Assembly: GCF_003265365.1 (NCBI RefSeq)
Contig: NZ_AUPM01000043.1
Location: 1-59,415 of the forward strand
Length of the DNA: 59,415 nucleotides
Reading direction: 5' to 3'
Source of the DNA: Petrotoga sp. 9PW.55.5.1
Lineage (GTDB): Bacteria; Thermotogota; Thermotogae; Petrotogales; Petrotogaceae
Made by a program: the position numbers and the translations under genes. How positions within the stretch are numbered: the stretch's first letter is position 1; each line of letters opens with the position of its first letter. Below are positions 45,914-54,553 of this stretch, piece by piece. A model generated the notes under the pieces. It searched no databases and was not told the origin of the DNA. It was given only the letters and a program-made list of their open reading frames with translations.

Positions 45914-47301
45914 GAAATAATAAATCAACTAAAGGACCAATTCAAGATTTTTGGAATGAATTTAAGCAATATAAGTATGGTATTGTAGGACTTATTTTTC
46001 TCATAATTTTTATCATTTTGGTAATTTTTGAAAGCTTTTTGATTCCTTTTCCAGAAGCATCAAGTAGATGGAGAGACATCACTTACTGGGAAGATAACCC
46101 AAGAAGTGTTCCTCCTGTTTGGATTAATTTTTTCAGTTCAAAGGACTATGCACCTACTATTTACTTTGAAGATTTGGAATTTACAGAAAATCAACTTTCA
46201 CCAACCATTACAACTATGAATTATATTTTAGAATATGATTATGATTACGATGTTCCTCCTGTTGATATTATTTTGAGAGGTAGATTTGAAGGGAACTTTA
46301 CTGCTAACATCGTTGTCGAAAGACCTGATGGGGCTACTATAAATTTAGTTAATAAAAATTTTTCTGCACCTACTATGAGAGATTTTCGTATTCCTTTGGT
46401 AAATGAATCACAAAACAATGTAAGAAATTTTGTGAGAAGATATCAACCCAATGTTCCACAAAATATTAATACTTTTAGGATTTTATTTTCGCAAGCCGAC
46501 GAAAATATCATATCAAACCCACAGCCTTTAAAGGGGACATATAAATTTAATATAAACTTGATTAAAACTTCTCCCAATACTGTTATCGAAGAACCAAGGT
46601 TTGTTGTTTCCGGTAGTGTTTCTGGTTTATTAGGAACAGATAACTCTAAAAGAGATATTTGGAGCGGTTTAGTTGCTGGATTAAAATGGGCTTTGTTTAT
46701 AGGTCTTCTTACTTCTGCTATTTCTGTGGGAGTGGGAGTGATTTATGGTACTATATCTGCCTATTATGGGGGTATAGTCGATTCGATTATGCAAAGAATA
46801 TGGGAAGTATTTATAAATATCCCGCTGTTACCTGTTTTAATTGTATTGTCCGCTATATTTCAACCAAGCATTTGGACATTGATAACTATGATGTGCCTAT
46901 TTTTTTGGGTTGGGCCTGTTAAGACTGTTAGAAGCATGGCTTTACAAATAAAAGAAGAAACTTTTGTAGAATCGGCAAAGGCTTTAGGTGCCTCTAATTT
47001 CAGAATAATTTTCAAACATATAGTTCCAATGCTCATACCTTATGCCTTTGCAAGCATGGCGTTAAATGTACCGAGCGCTATAGTATACGAAGCTACTGTT
47101 AGTTTATTAGGATTAGGAGATGCTTCAGTAGTAACATGGGGACAGATTCTACACGATGCTTTTAGTGGTGGTGCTGTTATAAGTGGTTATTGGTGGTGGA
47201 TAATCCCACCAGGAATAGCAATTGCCCTTGTTGGAATGACATTCGCATTTTTAGGTTTTGCTATGGATACTATCCTAAATCCAAAATTAAGAACGAGGTA
47301 G
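45910..47301 (+). CDS. Peptide-type ABC transporter permease (DppC/OppC-like) with a large extracytoplasmic insert
   Basis: A 463-residue permease, about 160 longer than usual. TM1 is at about 24-46. A hydrophilic insert of roughly 185 residues (about 50-235), including YDYDYDVPPVDIILRG, precedes the standard LGTDNSKRDIWSGL and the remaining helices. The EAA loop ETFVESAKALGASNFRIIFKHIVP docks the ATPase. The insert should face outward and may contact the binding protein. GTG 45910 follows AGGTGGAAAGGC. Confidence 0.88.
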   Translation: MRNNKSTKGPIQDFWNEFKQYKYGIVGLIFLIIFIILVIFESFLIPFPEASSRWRDITYWEDNPRSVPPVWINFFSSKDYAPTIYFEDLEFTENQLSPTITTMNYILEYDYDYDVPPVDIILRGRFEGNFTANIVVERPDGATINLVNKNFSAPTMRDFRIPLVNESQNNVRNFVRRYQPNVPQNINTFRILFSQADENIISNPQPLKGTYKFNINLIKTSPNTVIEEPRFVVSGSVSGLLGTDNSKRDIWSGLVAGLKWALFIGLLTSAISVGVGVIYGTISAYYGGIVDSIMQRIWEVFINIPLLPVLIVLSAIFQPSIWTLITMMCLFFWVGPVKTVRSMALQIKEETFVESAKALGASNFRIIFKHIVPMLIPYAFASMALNVPSAIVYEATVSLLGLGDASVVTWGQILHDAFSGGAVISGYWWWIIPPGIAIALVGMTFAFLGFAMDTILNPKLRTR

Positions 47302-47307
47302 ATAATA

Positions 47308-48282
47308 ATGAGCGAAGTTTTAAATGTAAAAAATTTAAAAGTTTACTATTATACACGTAAAGGAGTAGTTAAGGGATTAGATGATGTAAGTTTTTCTCTT
47401 AAGCAAGGAGAAACATTAGGTTTGGTTGGAGAATCCGGTTGTGGTAAAACTACTTTGGGAATGGGTTTATTAAGAATGCCTAATCCTCCTGGAAAGATTG
47501 TAGGAGGAGAAATTATTATAGATAATGAAAACATTGTTCCTTTAAAGGAAAATGAAATAAGGAAAAGAATTAGATGGAATAAGATTTCTATGGTTTTTCA
47601 AGGGGCAATGAACAGTTTAACCCCTGTTTATACTATAAAAAAACAGATGGTGGAAACACTCCAGAATCATAAGGAAATTGAAGAGAAAGAAGCGATTAAT
47701 ATTATAAAAAAATATCTTAATCATGTGGGCTTGTCTGAAGATATTTTAAGAAGATATCCTCACGAACTTTCTGGTGGAATGAAACAACGTGTTGTAATTG
47801 CTATGGCTTTGTTTTTGGAACCCAAAATAATCATTGCTGATGAGCCTACAACAGCCTTAGATGTTGTTGTTCAAGCACAAATAATAAATTTATTGAAAAG
47901 TTTAAAAAAAGAACTTAATCTTTCTTTTATTTTTATAACACATGATTTAGCTACAGAAGCCGAGGTTTCTGATAGAATAATGGTTATGTATGCCGGGAAA
48001 ACTGCTGAAATAGGAACAAATTACCAAATTTATGGCCCTCAAGGTCCTGCACATCCATATACCAAAGGTTTGTTATCTTCTACTCCCAGATTGCATCAAA
48101 AAGTAGATGTGTTAGATTTTATACCGGGTGTGCCACCTGATCTTCTAAATCCTCCAACCGGATGCAGATTCCACCTCCGTTGTCCTGTTGCTTTTGACAA
48201 ATGTAAAATGAAAGAACCACCTTTAAAAGAAATAGAACCTGAGCATTTTGTTGCTTGTTGGAGGTGTTACGAAGATGAATGA
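47308..48282 (+). CDS. Peptide-type ABC transporter ATP-binding protein (DppD/OppD-like)
   Basis: A 324-residue ATPase. Walker [10 protein letters not shown] is at 41-49, the Q-loop in VFQGAMNSL, the signature LSGGMKQR near 157, Walker B IIIADEPTTALD and the H-loop THD follow. The C-terminal oligopeptide extension has the cysteine cluster GCRFHLRCPVAFDKC with a later Cys, a likely [4Fe-4S] or zinc site of this subfamily. ATG follows GAGGTAGATAATA. It overlaps the next ATPase gene by eight bases. Confidence 0.93.
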   Translation: MSEVLNVKNLKVYYYTRKGVVKGLDDVSFSLKQGETLGLVGESGCGKTTLGMGLLRMPNPPGKIVGGEIIIDNENIVPLKENEIRKRIRWNKISMVFQGAMNSLTPVYTIKKQMVETLQNHKEIEEKEAINIIKKYLNHVGLSEDILRRYPHELSGGMKQRVVIAMALFLEPKIIIADEPTTALDVVVQAQIINLLKSLKKELNLSFIFITHDLATEAEVSDRIMVMYAGKTAEIGTNYQIYGPQGPAHPYTKGLLSSTPRLHQKVDVLDFIPGVPPDLLNPPTGCRFHLRCPVAFDKCKMKEPPLKEIEPEHFVACWRCYEDE

Positions 48283-49306
48283 TGAAATAATATTGAGTGT
48301 AAAGAATTTAAAAAAATGGTTTCCTCTTCGTAGAACTATTGAAGAATTTTTTTCTGGCAATAGAAGATGGGTGAAAGCAGTCGATGGAATAAGTTTTGAT
48401 GTAAAAAGGGGAGAGATATTTTCTCTTATAGGAGAGTCTGGATGTGGTAAAACAACGACAGGAAGATTAATAATGAAGTTGGAAGAAGCAACAGATGGAG
48501 AAATAATTTTCAAAAATGAAGATATAACTTCTTTTACGAGTGCGGAAAAAGTTAAAACATATAAAGAGCATGTTCAAATGGTTTTCCAGGATCCGTATGC
48601 CTCAATGAATCCAAGGTTTAGGGTAAGGGATGTTTTATCCGAACCTTTGATAATTCATAAAAAGGTCCACACATTACAAGAAAGAGAAGATTTGGTAAGA
48701 AGAGCACTTGAAGAAGTAAAGCTCACCCCTGTGGAAGAGTTTATGGATAGATATCCTCACATGTTAAGTGGAGGACAAAGGCAGAGAGTTGCAACTGCAA
48801 GGACTTTAATATTATCACCTGAATTAATAGTGGCAGATGAACCGGTTTCTATGATAGATTTATCAACACGTGCTGAGATTTTACATATGATGAAAGAAGT
48901 CCAAAAAGATTTACAATTAACATATATTTATATAACTCATGATTTATCTACGGCAAGATACTTTTGTGATAGAATAGCCGTAATGTATCTTGGAAGAATA
49001 GTCGAACTGGGTAATGCAGATGAAATAATTGAAAATCCATTACATCCTTACACTAAAGCTCTTATAGAAGCGGTACCAGAACCTTTACCTGGAAAAGAAA
49101 ATAAGATTAAAGAGATTCCAATAAAAGGTGAAGTACCATCTGCTGCAAATATACCTAAAGGTTGTAGATTTCATCCGAGATGTATTTATGCCGAGCCAAA
49201 ATGCTATGAAGGTGTAGAAGATCCTGATCTTGTAGAAGATTCAAATGAACATTTTGTTGCTTGTTATAGGTATAAAGAAATTAATAATGTAGCTGAAAAT
49301 GCTTAG
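48275..49306 (+). CDS. Peptide-type ABC transporter ATP-binding protein (DppF/OppF-like)
   Basis: The second ATPase, 343 residues. Walker [10 protein letters not shown] is at 53-61, VFQDPYASMNPR is the Q-loop, LSGGQRQRV the signature, ELIVADEPVSMIDLS the Walker B. The C-terminal GCRFHPRC with later cysteines matches the family extension. ATG 48275 is chosen because GGAGGTG lies about eight bases upstream; the longer frame opens inside dppD. It is the last gene of the operon, before a strong terminator. Confidence 0.93.
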   Translation: MNDEIILSVKNLKKWFPLRRTIEEFFSGNRRWVKAVDGISFDVKRGEIFSLIGESGCGKTTTGRLIMKLEEATDGEIIFKNEDITSFTSAEKVKTYKEHVQMVFQDPYASMNPRFRVRDVLSEPLIIHKKVHTLQEREDLVRRALEEVKLTPVEEFMDRYPHMLSGGQRQRVATARTLILSPELIVADEPVSMIDLSTRAEILHMMKEVQKDLQLTYIYITHDLSTARYFCDRIAVMYLGRIVELGNADEIIENPLHPYTKALIEAVPEPLPGKENKIKEIPIKGEVPSAANIPKGCRFHPRCIYAEPKCYEGVEDPDLVEDSNEHFVACYRYKEINNVAENA

Positions 49307-49333
49307 GTATTTAATAGGTAGATAAAAATAAAG

Positions 49334-49367
49334 ACACCTCACAATTATTTATTGTGGGGTGTTTTTT
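49334..49367 (+). terminator. Intrinsic terminator of the first ABC operon
   Basis: ACACCTCACAAT (49334-49345), loop TATTT, ATTGTGGGGTGT (49351-49362), then a T tract: a 12-bp stem with one G-U pair. Confidence 0.92.
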
Positions 49368-49394
49368 AGATGTTTTCTAAAGCAATTTTAGTCC

Positions 49395-49606
49395 AAAATT
49401 CCCCTCTTGAGAGGGGTGTATGCGACGTTCTTTGTCGCAGCCGGGGTGTGGTAAATATTAATTTGCTTTTAGCAAATTAAAGAGTGACTACCCCGTCTGC
49501 AGCATAAAACGCTGCATCCACCCCTTCAAGGAAGGGGAATAGAACCGACTACCCCGTCTAGCAGCATAAAACGCTGCATCCACCCCTTCGAGGAAGGGGA
49601 ATTTTA
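49395..49606. repeat. Dispersed hairpin repeat block
   Basis: In order: a CCCCTC-TT-GAGGGG palindrome, the hairpin TGCGAC-GTTCTTT-GTCGCA (49421-49439), the AATTTGCTTTTAGCAAATT spacer, then two 60-bp units of the TGCAGC hairpin type (from 49489), the second with one inserted A. The remaining bases to 49850 show no gene; a TATAAT at 49851-49856 may serve the epimerase gene. Confidence 0.85.
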
Positions 49607-49920
49607 CTTCAAAATCAAAACCATAGACGAATTAAAAGAAATTTTGAAATAAAAGTATAAGACATCTTAAATTGACCGTTGATTCCCCTTTTTGAAGTGG
49701 AATGGCGGAGACCTCTTGCTCTCTTTTGGTACAAGTGCCGAGAAGGATATGATATCATTTCAAAGACATCTAATTATGATCCAACCAATTATTTTCACGG
49801 ACATTTAATATGATCTAATGCGTAACTGTTTTTTTCAAGTAAAATAATGTTATAATCAAAATATAAAAATAATAACAAAAAAGTCACAAATCATCTTTTT
49901 CTAAAATGAAGGAGGCAATC

Positions 49921-50862
49921 ATGAAACAAACAAATAAAAAAAGGATTCTTGTAACTGGGGGAGCTGGGTTCATAGGTTCCAATTTAGTTGATAGATTGAT
50001 AAACGATGAACGTAGTGTCGTAGTTATAGATAACCTTTCAACAGGAAACGTAAATTTTGTTTCTCCCATAGCTCTATTCTATCAGCAAGATATCTGTGAT
50101 TATGAAGTTTTAGAAAAAATATTTGAAACTCACAGTTTTGATTATGTATTCCATCTTGCCGCTCAAATATCCGTTCCTGATTCAGTTAAAAATCCTAACT
50201 ATGATGCAGAGATTAATATAATGGGGACGTTGAATTTATTAAAATTGTCAGTAAAATATGGGATAAAAAAGTTTATTTTTTCTTCTACGGGAGGAGCTAT
50301 TTATGGTGATAATGCACCTATACCAACTGCAGAAGATTATTGCCCACACCCAATAAGCCCGTATGCTATTTCAAAGTTGGCTTGTGAAAAGTATATAGAA
50401 TTTTATTCACAATATCATTCTTTAGATTATACCATATTAAGATATGCAAATGTATACGGTCCAAGGCAAACCCCCAAAGGAGAGGCTGGGGTTGTTGCTA
50501 TATTTACAGAAAATATGGTCAATAAAAAAAATATCATTATATACGGAGATGGGCTTCAAGTTAGAGATTTTGTTCATGTTTATGATGTTGTAGATGCCAA
50601 CATATTAGCTATGAATAAAGGAAGTAGAGAAATTATAAATATTTCCACAAACAAAAAGACTGATATAAATACTCTTTATGAACTTATGAAAAGAAAAACT
50701 AATTATGAAAGAGCACCCATATATAATGAAAAAAGAGATGGAGATGTCAAGGTAAGTCTTTTATCAAACGAAAAGGCTAAAAAAGTTTTAGAGTGGCAAC
50801 CTAAATTCGATTTGGAAGAGGGAGTGAAAAACACTATTGAGTGGTACAGAACCTCTGTATGA
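49921..50862 (+). CDS. NAD-dependent sugar-nucleotide epimerase/dehydratase (GalE-like)
   Basis: A 313-residue short-chain-dehydrogenase-fold enzyme. NAD binding is by GGAGFIGSNLVDRL at the N-terminus. The catalytic region has SSTGGAIYG and the Tyr-Lys pair in SPYAISKLACEKY. NVYGPRQTPKGEAGVV and RDFVHVYDVVDAN are typical of UDP-glucose 4-epimerase-like proteins. The exact sugar is not certain. ATG 49921 lies six bases after GGAGGC; an ATG 15 bases earlier precedes that site. Its end overlaps rarA by 26 bases. Confidence 0.88.
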   Translation: MKQTNKKRILVTGGAGFIGSNLVDRLINDERSVVVIDNLSTGNVNFVSPIALFYQQDICDYEVLEKIFETHSFDYVFHLAAQISVPDSVKNPNYDAEINIMGTLNLLKLSVKYGIKKFIFSSTGGAIYGDNAPIPTAEDYCPHPISPYAISKLACEKYIEFYSQYHSLDYTILRYANVYGPRQTPKGEAGVVAIFTENMVNKKNIIIYGDGLQVRDFVHVYDVVDANILAMNKGSREIINISTNKKTDINTLYELMKRKTNYERAPIYNEKRDGDVKVSLLSNEKAKKVLEWQPKFDLEEGVKNTIEWYRTSV

Positions 50863-52072
50863 AATAATTAGACCAAAAAAGGTCGATGAAATTTTAGGTA
50901 ATGAAAAATTGAAAGAAATACTTATCACCTGGGTTAAAAACAAAAAAATAAGATCTTTTATTATTTTTGGTGAACCAGGTAGCGGTAAATCTACCGTTGT
51001 AAGAGCATTGATTAACGAATTAAAAGATGTGTATGAAGTTTTTAGCTTTTCGGGAGCTTTGGAAGGAAAGAAAACTATAAAAAGTATAATAGAGAAACAG
51101 AGTAATTTATTTTCTAAACCAAAACTTTTGTTTGTAGACGAAATTCATAGACTAAACAAAGCCGAACAAGATACCTTACTTTTAAGTGTTGAAACTGGTG
51201 AGTTAACTTTGATAGGAGCAACTACAGAAAACCCTGCAATTAGTATAAACCCGGCATTACTTTCTAGAGTTATTGTACTCAAAACAAAAGAGTTATCTCC
51301 AAAAGATTTTGAAAAATTATTTGATAATATTGAAAATTATTACCGTGATTTGACTATTAAAAAAGAAGCTAGAAAAGCCTTGATAGATTATGCGGGTAAA
51401 GATTTAAGAAGAATAATGAATCTTATTGAAATTGCAAAAGAAGCGGGAAATAAGATTATCGATTTGGAATTTTTAAAAGATTTTACTGGTTATAGGCTAA
51501 GTTATGATAAAAACGCCAAGTATAGCTTTATCTCCGCTTACATAAAAAGTGTCAGAGGTAGTGACCCAGACGCAGCACTTTTGTATCTTTCTTATATGCT
51601 CGAAAGCGGAGAAGATCCCATGTATATAGCCAGAAGAATGGTTATACTGTCTGCTGAAGATGTAGGTTTAGCTGATCCAAATGCGATAAACATAGCAGTT
51701 TCCGCCATGATTGCAACAGAACATATAGGTTATCCCGAATGTTATCTTCCCTTATCTGAAGTTACTTTGTATCTTTGTGCCTGTCCAAAATCTAATTCTG
51801 CATATGTGTCTTACGCAAAAGCCAAAGAATTTATAAGCCAAAATAATTTCGAAATCCCATCAAAAATCATAAATCCTTTGAACAAAAGGATGGAAAAACA
51901 AGGGTATGGTAAAGGCTATAAGTATCCCCATGATTATGGAGGATTTGTGAGAGAAAGTTATATGCCTGAAGGCTATGAAGACACTCAGTTTTTTGTTCCT
52001 AAAGATATAGGAGTTGAAAAAAGAATAAAAGAACGGTTGAAAGAACTTTGGAAAAATAAAAAGAAATATTGA
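50837..52072 (+). CDS. rarA: Replication-associated recombination protein A (AAA+ ATPase)
   Basis: A 411-residue RarA/MgsA/WRNIP1 homologue acting at stalled forks. It starts EPLYEIIRPKKVDEILG. Walker A GEPGSGKST and Walker B KLLFVDEIHR are followed by the sensor ATTENPAISINPALLSR and the C-terminal tetramerisation region (SFISAYIKSVRGSDPDAALLYL). The start is TTG 50837 inside the end of the epimerase gene, with GGGAGTG about 13 bases upstream. Confidence 0.94.
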   Translation: MSGTEPLYEIIRPKKVDEILGNEKLKEILITWVKNKKIRSFIIFGEPGSGKSTVVRALINELKDVYEVFSFSGALEGKKTIKSIIEKQSNLFSKPKLLFVDEIHRLNKAEQDTLLLSVETGELTLIGATTENPAISINPALLSRVIVLKTKELSPKDFEKLFDNIENYYRDLTIKKEARKALIDYAGKDLRRIMNLIEIAKEAGNKIIDLEFLKDFTGYRLSYDKNAKYSFISAYIKSVRGSDPDAALLYLSYMLESGEDPMYIARRMVILSAEDVGLADPNAINIAVSAMIATEHIGYPECYLPLSEVTLYLCACPKSNSAYVSYAKAKEFISQNNFEIPSKIINPLNKRMEKQGYGKGYKYPHDYGGFVRESYMPEGYEDTQFFVPKDIGVEKRIKERLKELWKNKKKY

Positions 52073-52080
52073 TTTAAAAC

Positions 52081-52150
52081 TATGAAAATATTTTCTTGCT
52101 TGCATGATATTTTTAGTATTATTGAAATTTTTTTCATTATTTGGGAATAA
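52081..52150 (+). repeat. 70-bp block duplicated upstream of the two ABC operons, copy 2
   Basis: It matches 41879-41948 at 68 of 70 positions and ends 45 bases before the -35 box of the second ABC operon. Confidence 0.85.
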
Positions 52151-52195
52151 TTCTCAATAATTTGCTTAGATTCCTGTTAATTATATTTTTCTCAC

Positions 52196-52225
52196 TTGAC
52201 AATTATAGGTAATATCTATTATAAT
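52196..52225 (+). promoter_or_regulatory. Promoter of the second peptide-type ABC operon
   Basis: TTGACA (52196-52201), 18 bases, TATAAT (52220-52225). The spacer is identical to that of the promoter at 41995. The start codon is only about 42 bases downstream. Confidence 0.85.
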
Positions 52226-52267
52226 ATAATTTAGGAATTAAGGATATTTGATTATGAGGTGACTATA

Positions 52268-53323
52268 TTGGATAATATAATCTTAGATGTCAGACATTTA
52301 GGAACCCGTTTTCCTGTTGCTGAAGGTGAAATCAAAGCTGTTAATGATATTTCATTCACTCTGAGTAACAACGAAACTTTAGGAATTGTTGGAGAAACTG
52401 GGTCTGGTAAGAGTGTATCAATGAAATCAGTGATGGGGATGATAAAAAGCCCAGGTTACCTTACAAAAGAAACACAGATTTTATTCAAAACTGACGAGTT
52501 TAGTAAAAATGGGCAAAAAGAGTTCGTTGATCTAGCAAAATTAAAACCTAAAGATTTCACCAGAATTCGAGGGAAACACATAGGTATGGTTTTTCAAGAT
52601 CCTATGTCTTCACTAAATCCAATGTTCACCATAGCTGATCAAATGATAGAAACTATAGTTTTCCATCAAAATGTGTCATTAGTAGAAGCACGAGAAAGAG
52701 CTATCAAGCTTTTAGAAGATGTTGGAATTCCAAATCCCGAAGAAAGAATAAACGATTACCCATTTCAACTTTCAGGTGGGCAAAGACAAAGAGTTATAAT
52801 TGCAATAGGGTTATCTTGTAATCCTGAGATATTAATTGCAGATGAACCAACTACTGCTTTAGACGTAACGATTCAAGCGCAGATATTAGAATTAATGAAA
52901 GATTTGCAAGAAAAATACGACATGGGTATGATATACATTACGCATGATCTTTCTGTTATTGCAGAAGTTGCTGACAAAGTAATAGTAATGTACGGTGGTA
53001 ATCAAATGGAAATGACGGATATTTATAGATTGTTTGAGAAACCGTTTCACCCATATACTCATGCTTTACTTTCTTGTATTCCAAGACACGACATAAAAAA
53101 GGATCAGTTGAATCCTATAAAAGGGCAACCCCCTGTAATGTTAGATCCTCCACCACTTTGTCCTTTCTTACCAAGATGTCCTAAGGCTACTGATAAGTGT
53201 AAGAAAGATTGGCCAGAGTGGAGAGAGATTGAAGAAAATCACTATGTAAGATGTTTTAACCCTGTAAATGAACCATCTCCTGCAAATCTAGCAGACATAG
53301 TTGATAAAAAGGAGGCTATTTGA
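52268..53323 (+). CDS. Peptide-type ABC transporter ATP-binding protein (DppD/OppD-like)
   Basis: A 351-residue ATPase. Walker A GETGSGKSV is at 42-50, the Q-loop in VFQDPMSSLNP, signature LSGGQRQRV, Walker B ILIADEPTTALD. The C-terminal extension has CPFLPRCPKATDKC with a later Cys. TTG 52268 is preferred, five bases after GAGGTGA; GTG 52259 overlaps that site. In this operon the ATPase genes come first, before the binding protein and permeases, the reverse of the first operon. Confidence 0.93.
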   Translation: MDNIILDVRHLGTRFPVAEGEIKAVNDISFTLSNNETLGIVGETGSGKSVSMKSVMGMIKSPGYLTKETQILFKTDEFSKNGQKEFVDLAKLKPKDFTRIRGKHIGMVFQDPMSSLNPMFTIADQMIETIVFHQNVSLVEARERAIKLLEDVGIPNPEERINDYPFQLSGGQRQRVIIAIGLSCNPEILIADEPTTALDVTIQAQILELMKDLQEKYDMGMIYITHDLSVIAEVADKVIVMYGGNQMEMTDIYRLFEKPFHPYTHALLSCIPRHDIKKDQLNPIKGQPPVMLDPPPLCPFLPRCPKATDKCKKDWPEWREIEENHYVRCFNPVNEPSPANLADIVDKKEAI

Positions 53324-54531
53324 TGCTTTTAAAGGTTCGCAATATTAAAAAATACTTTCCTATTAAACAGGGGTTCCTAATTAATAGAACCGTAGGATAC
53401 ATTAAAGCAGTTGATGGGGTTGATTTTGAACTTGACATAAACGAAACCTACGGTTTGGTGGGTGAATCAGGTTGTGGAAAAACTACAATTGGTAAAACTA
53501 TTTTAAGATTAGAAGATCCCACTGCTGGAAATATTTTTTTAGATGGAGAGGAAACCTCTCACTATTTTATGAGTAAAAGAGAAGGGGCAAAACATTTAGA
53601 AAGAGAATATCTAGAAAAAGCTGAAAAACTTGAGAAAGAACTGGGTAGTAAAGAAAAAGTTCTTGAAAGTTTAGAAGAAGAAGAAAGAAGATATATTAAA
53701 TATTATTTTGATAATGGAAAAGATAAATTCTTTGATTATATGTTTAAAGATATTGATAAAAAAAGAGCAGAGTTCAGAAGAAACGTACAAATAGTATTTC
53801 AAGATCCCACTTCTTCTTTAAATCCTAGAATGACGGTGGGACAAACATTAATTGAGCCCCTACTATTTCATAAAATTGCTAAGAACAAAATAGAAGCTAA
53901 AAAAATAGCCCTTGATATATTGCAAAAAGTTGGATTAAAACCTTATCACGCCGACAGATATCCTCATCAATTTTCTGGAGGTCAAAGACAAAGAGTAGCT
54001 GTAGCTAGAGCAATAATCTTAAATCCAAAATTAATTATTTTGGACGAACCTACCTCTGCTTTAGACGTATCTGTTCAAGCACAAATAATTAACTTATTAA
54101 AAAATTTGCAAGAAGAGTTTAACGTAGGATATATTTTTATTTCTCATGATTTGGGTGTTGTAAGGTTTATCTCCAATCATGTTGGAGTAATGTACTTAGG
54201 AAGAGTTGTTGAATTTGGAGAAGGATCACAAATATTTGACAGCACTCTTCATCCGTATTCACAAGCTTTATTGAATTCAGCTCCACTTCCAGATCCTAGA
54301 AAAAAAAGAGATAGAAAAAAATTTCTAGTAAAGGGACAAGTTCCAAGCCCTGTTAACAGACCAAAAGGATGTTTCTTTAACCCTCGATGTCCATTTGTAA
54401 TGGATATTTGCAAAGAAGAGTATCCAGGATATTACAAAACAAATGAAAATCATTCTGTTGCTTGTTTTTTATACGAAGAAGGAATAAATAAAGGGTTATC
54501 TAGGGAAAAAGAGAGTAAATTAGTTAAATAA
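53323..54531 (+). CDS. Peptide-type ABC transporter ATP-binding protein (DppF/OppF-like) with a helical insert
   Basis: A 402-residue ATPase, about 70 longer than its paralogue at 48275. Walker [10 protein letters not shown] is at 47-55. A charged, coiled-coil-like insert spans about 80-150 ([20 protein letters not shown] and on) between the Walker A strand and the Q-loop [12 protein letters not shown]. The signature FSGGQRQRV and Walker [13 protein letters not shown] are normal. The C-terminus has CFFNPRCP with later cysteines. ATG 53323 overlaps the preceding stop by one base, with GGAGG seven bases upstream. Confidence 0.92.
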   Translation: MLLKVRNIKKYFPIKQGFLINRTVGYIKAVDGVDFELDINETYGLVGESGCGKTTIGKTILRLEDPTAGNIFLDGEETSHYFMSKREGAKHLEREYLEKAEKLEKELGSKEKVLESLEEEERRYIKYYFDNGKDKFFDYMFKDIDKKRAEFRRNVQIVFQDPTSSLNPRMTVGQTLIEPLLFHKIAKNKIEAKKIALDILQKVGLKPYHADRYPHQFSGGQRQRVAVARAIILNPKLIILDEPTSALDVSVQAQIINLLKNLQEEFNVGYIFISHDLGVVRFISNHVGVMYLGRVVEFGEGSQIFDSTLHPYSQALLNSAPLPDPRKKRDRKKFLVKGQVPSPVNRPKGCFFNPRCPFVMDICKEEYPGYYKTNENHSVACFLYEEGINKGLSREKESKLVK

Positions 54532-54553
54532 CTTAAAAAAAGGAGGGATTTAC

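Noticed and set aside
49608-49652. Short peptide FKIKTIDELKEILK before a stop, next to the repeats
   Set aside because: It reads like the tail of a lost gene but is too short to assign to any family; there is no upstream frame.
49745-49770. Another degenerate IS3 left end (GATATGATATCATTTCAAAGACA)
   Set aside because: The match to TGATATGATACC...AAGTAGACAC is partial and lacks the AATTAATAAAAA continuation.
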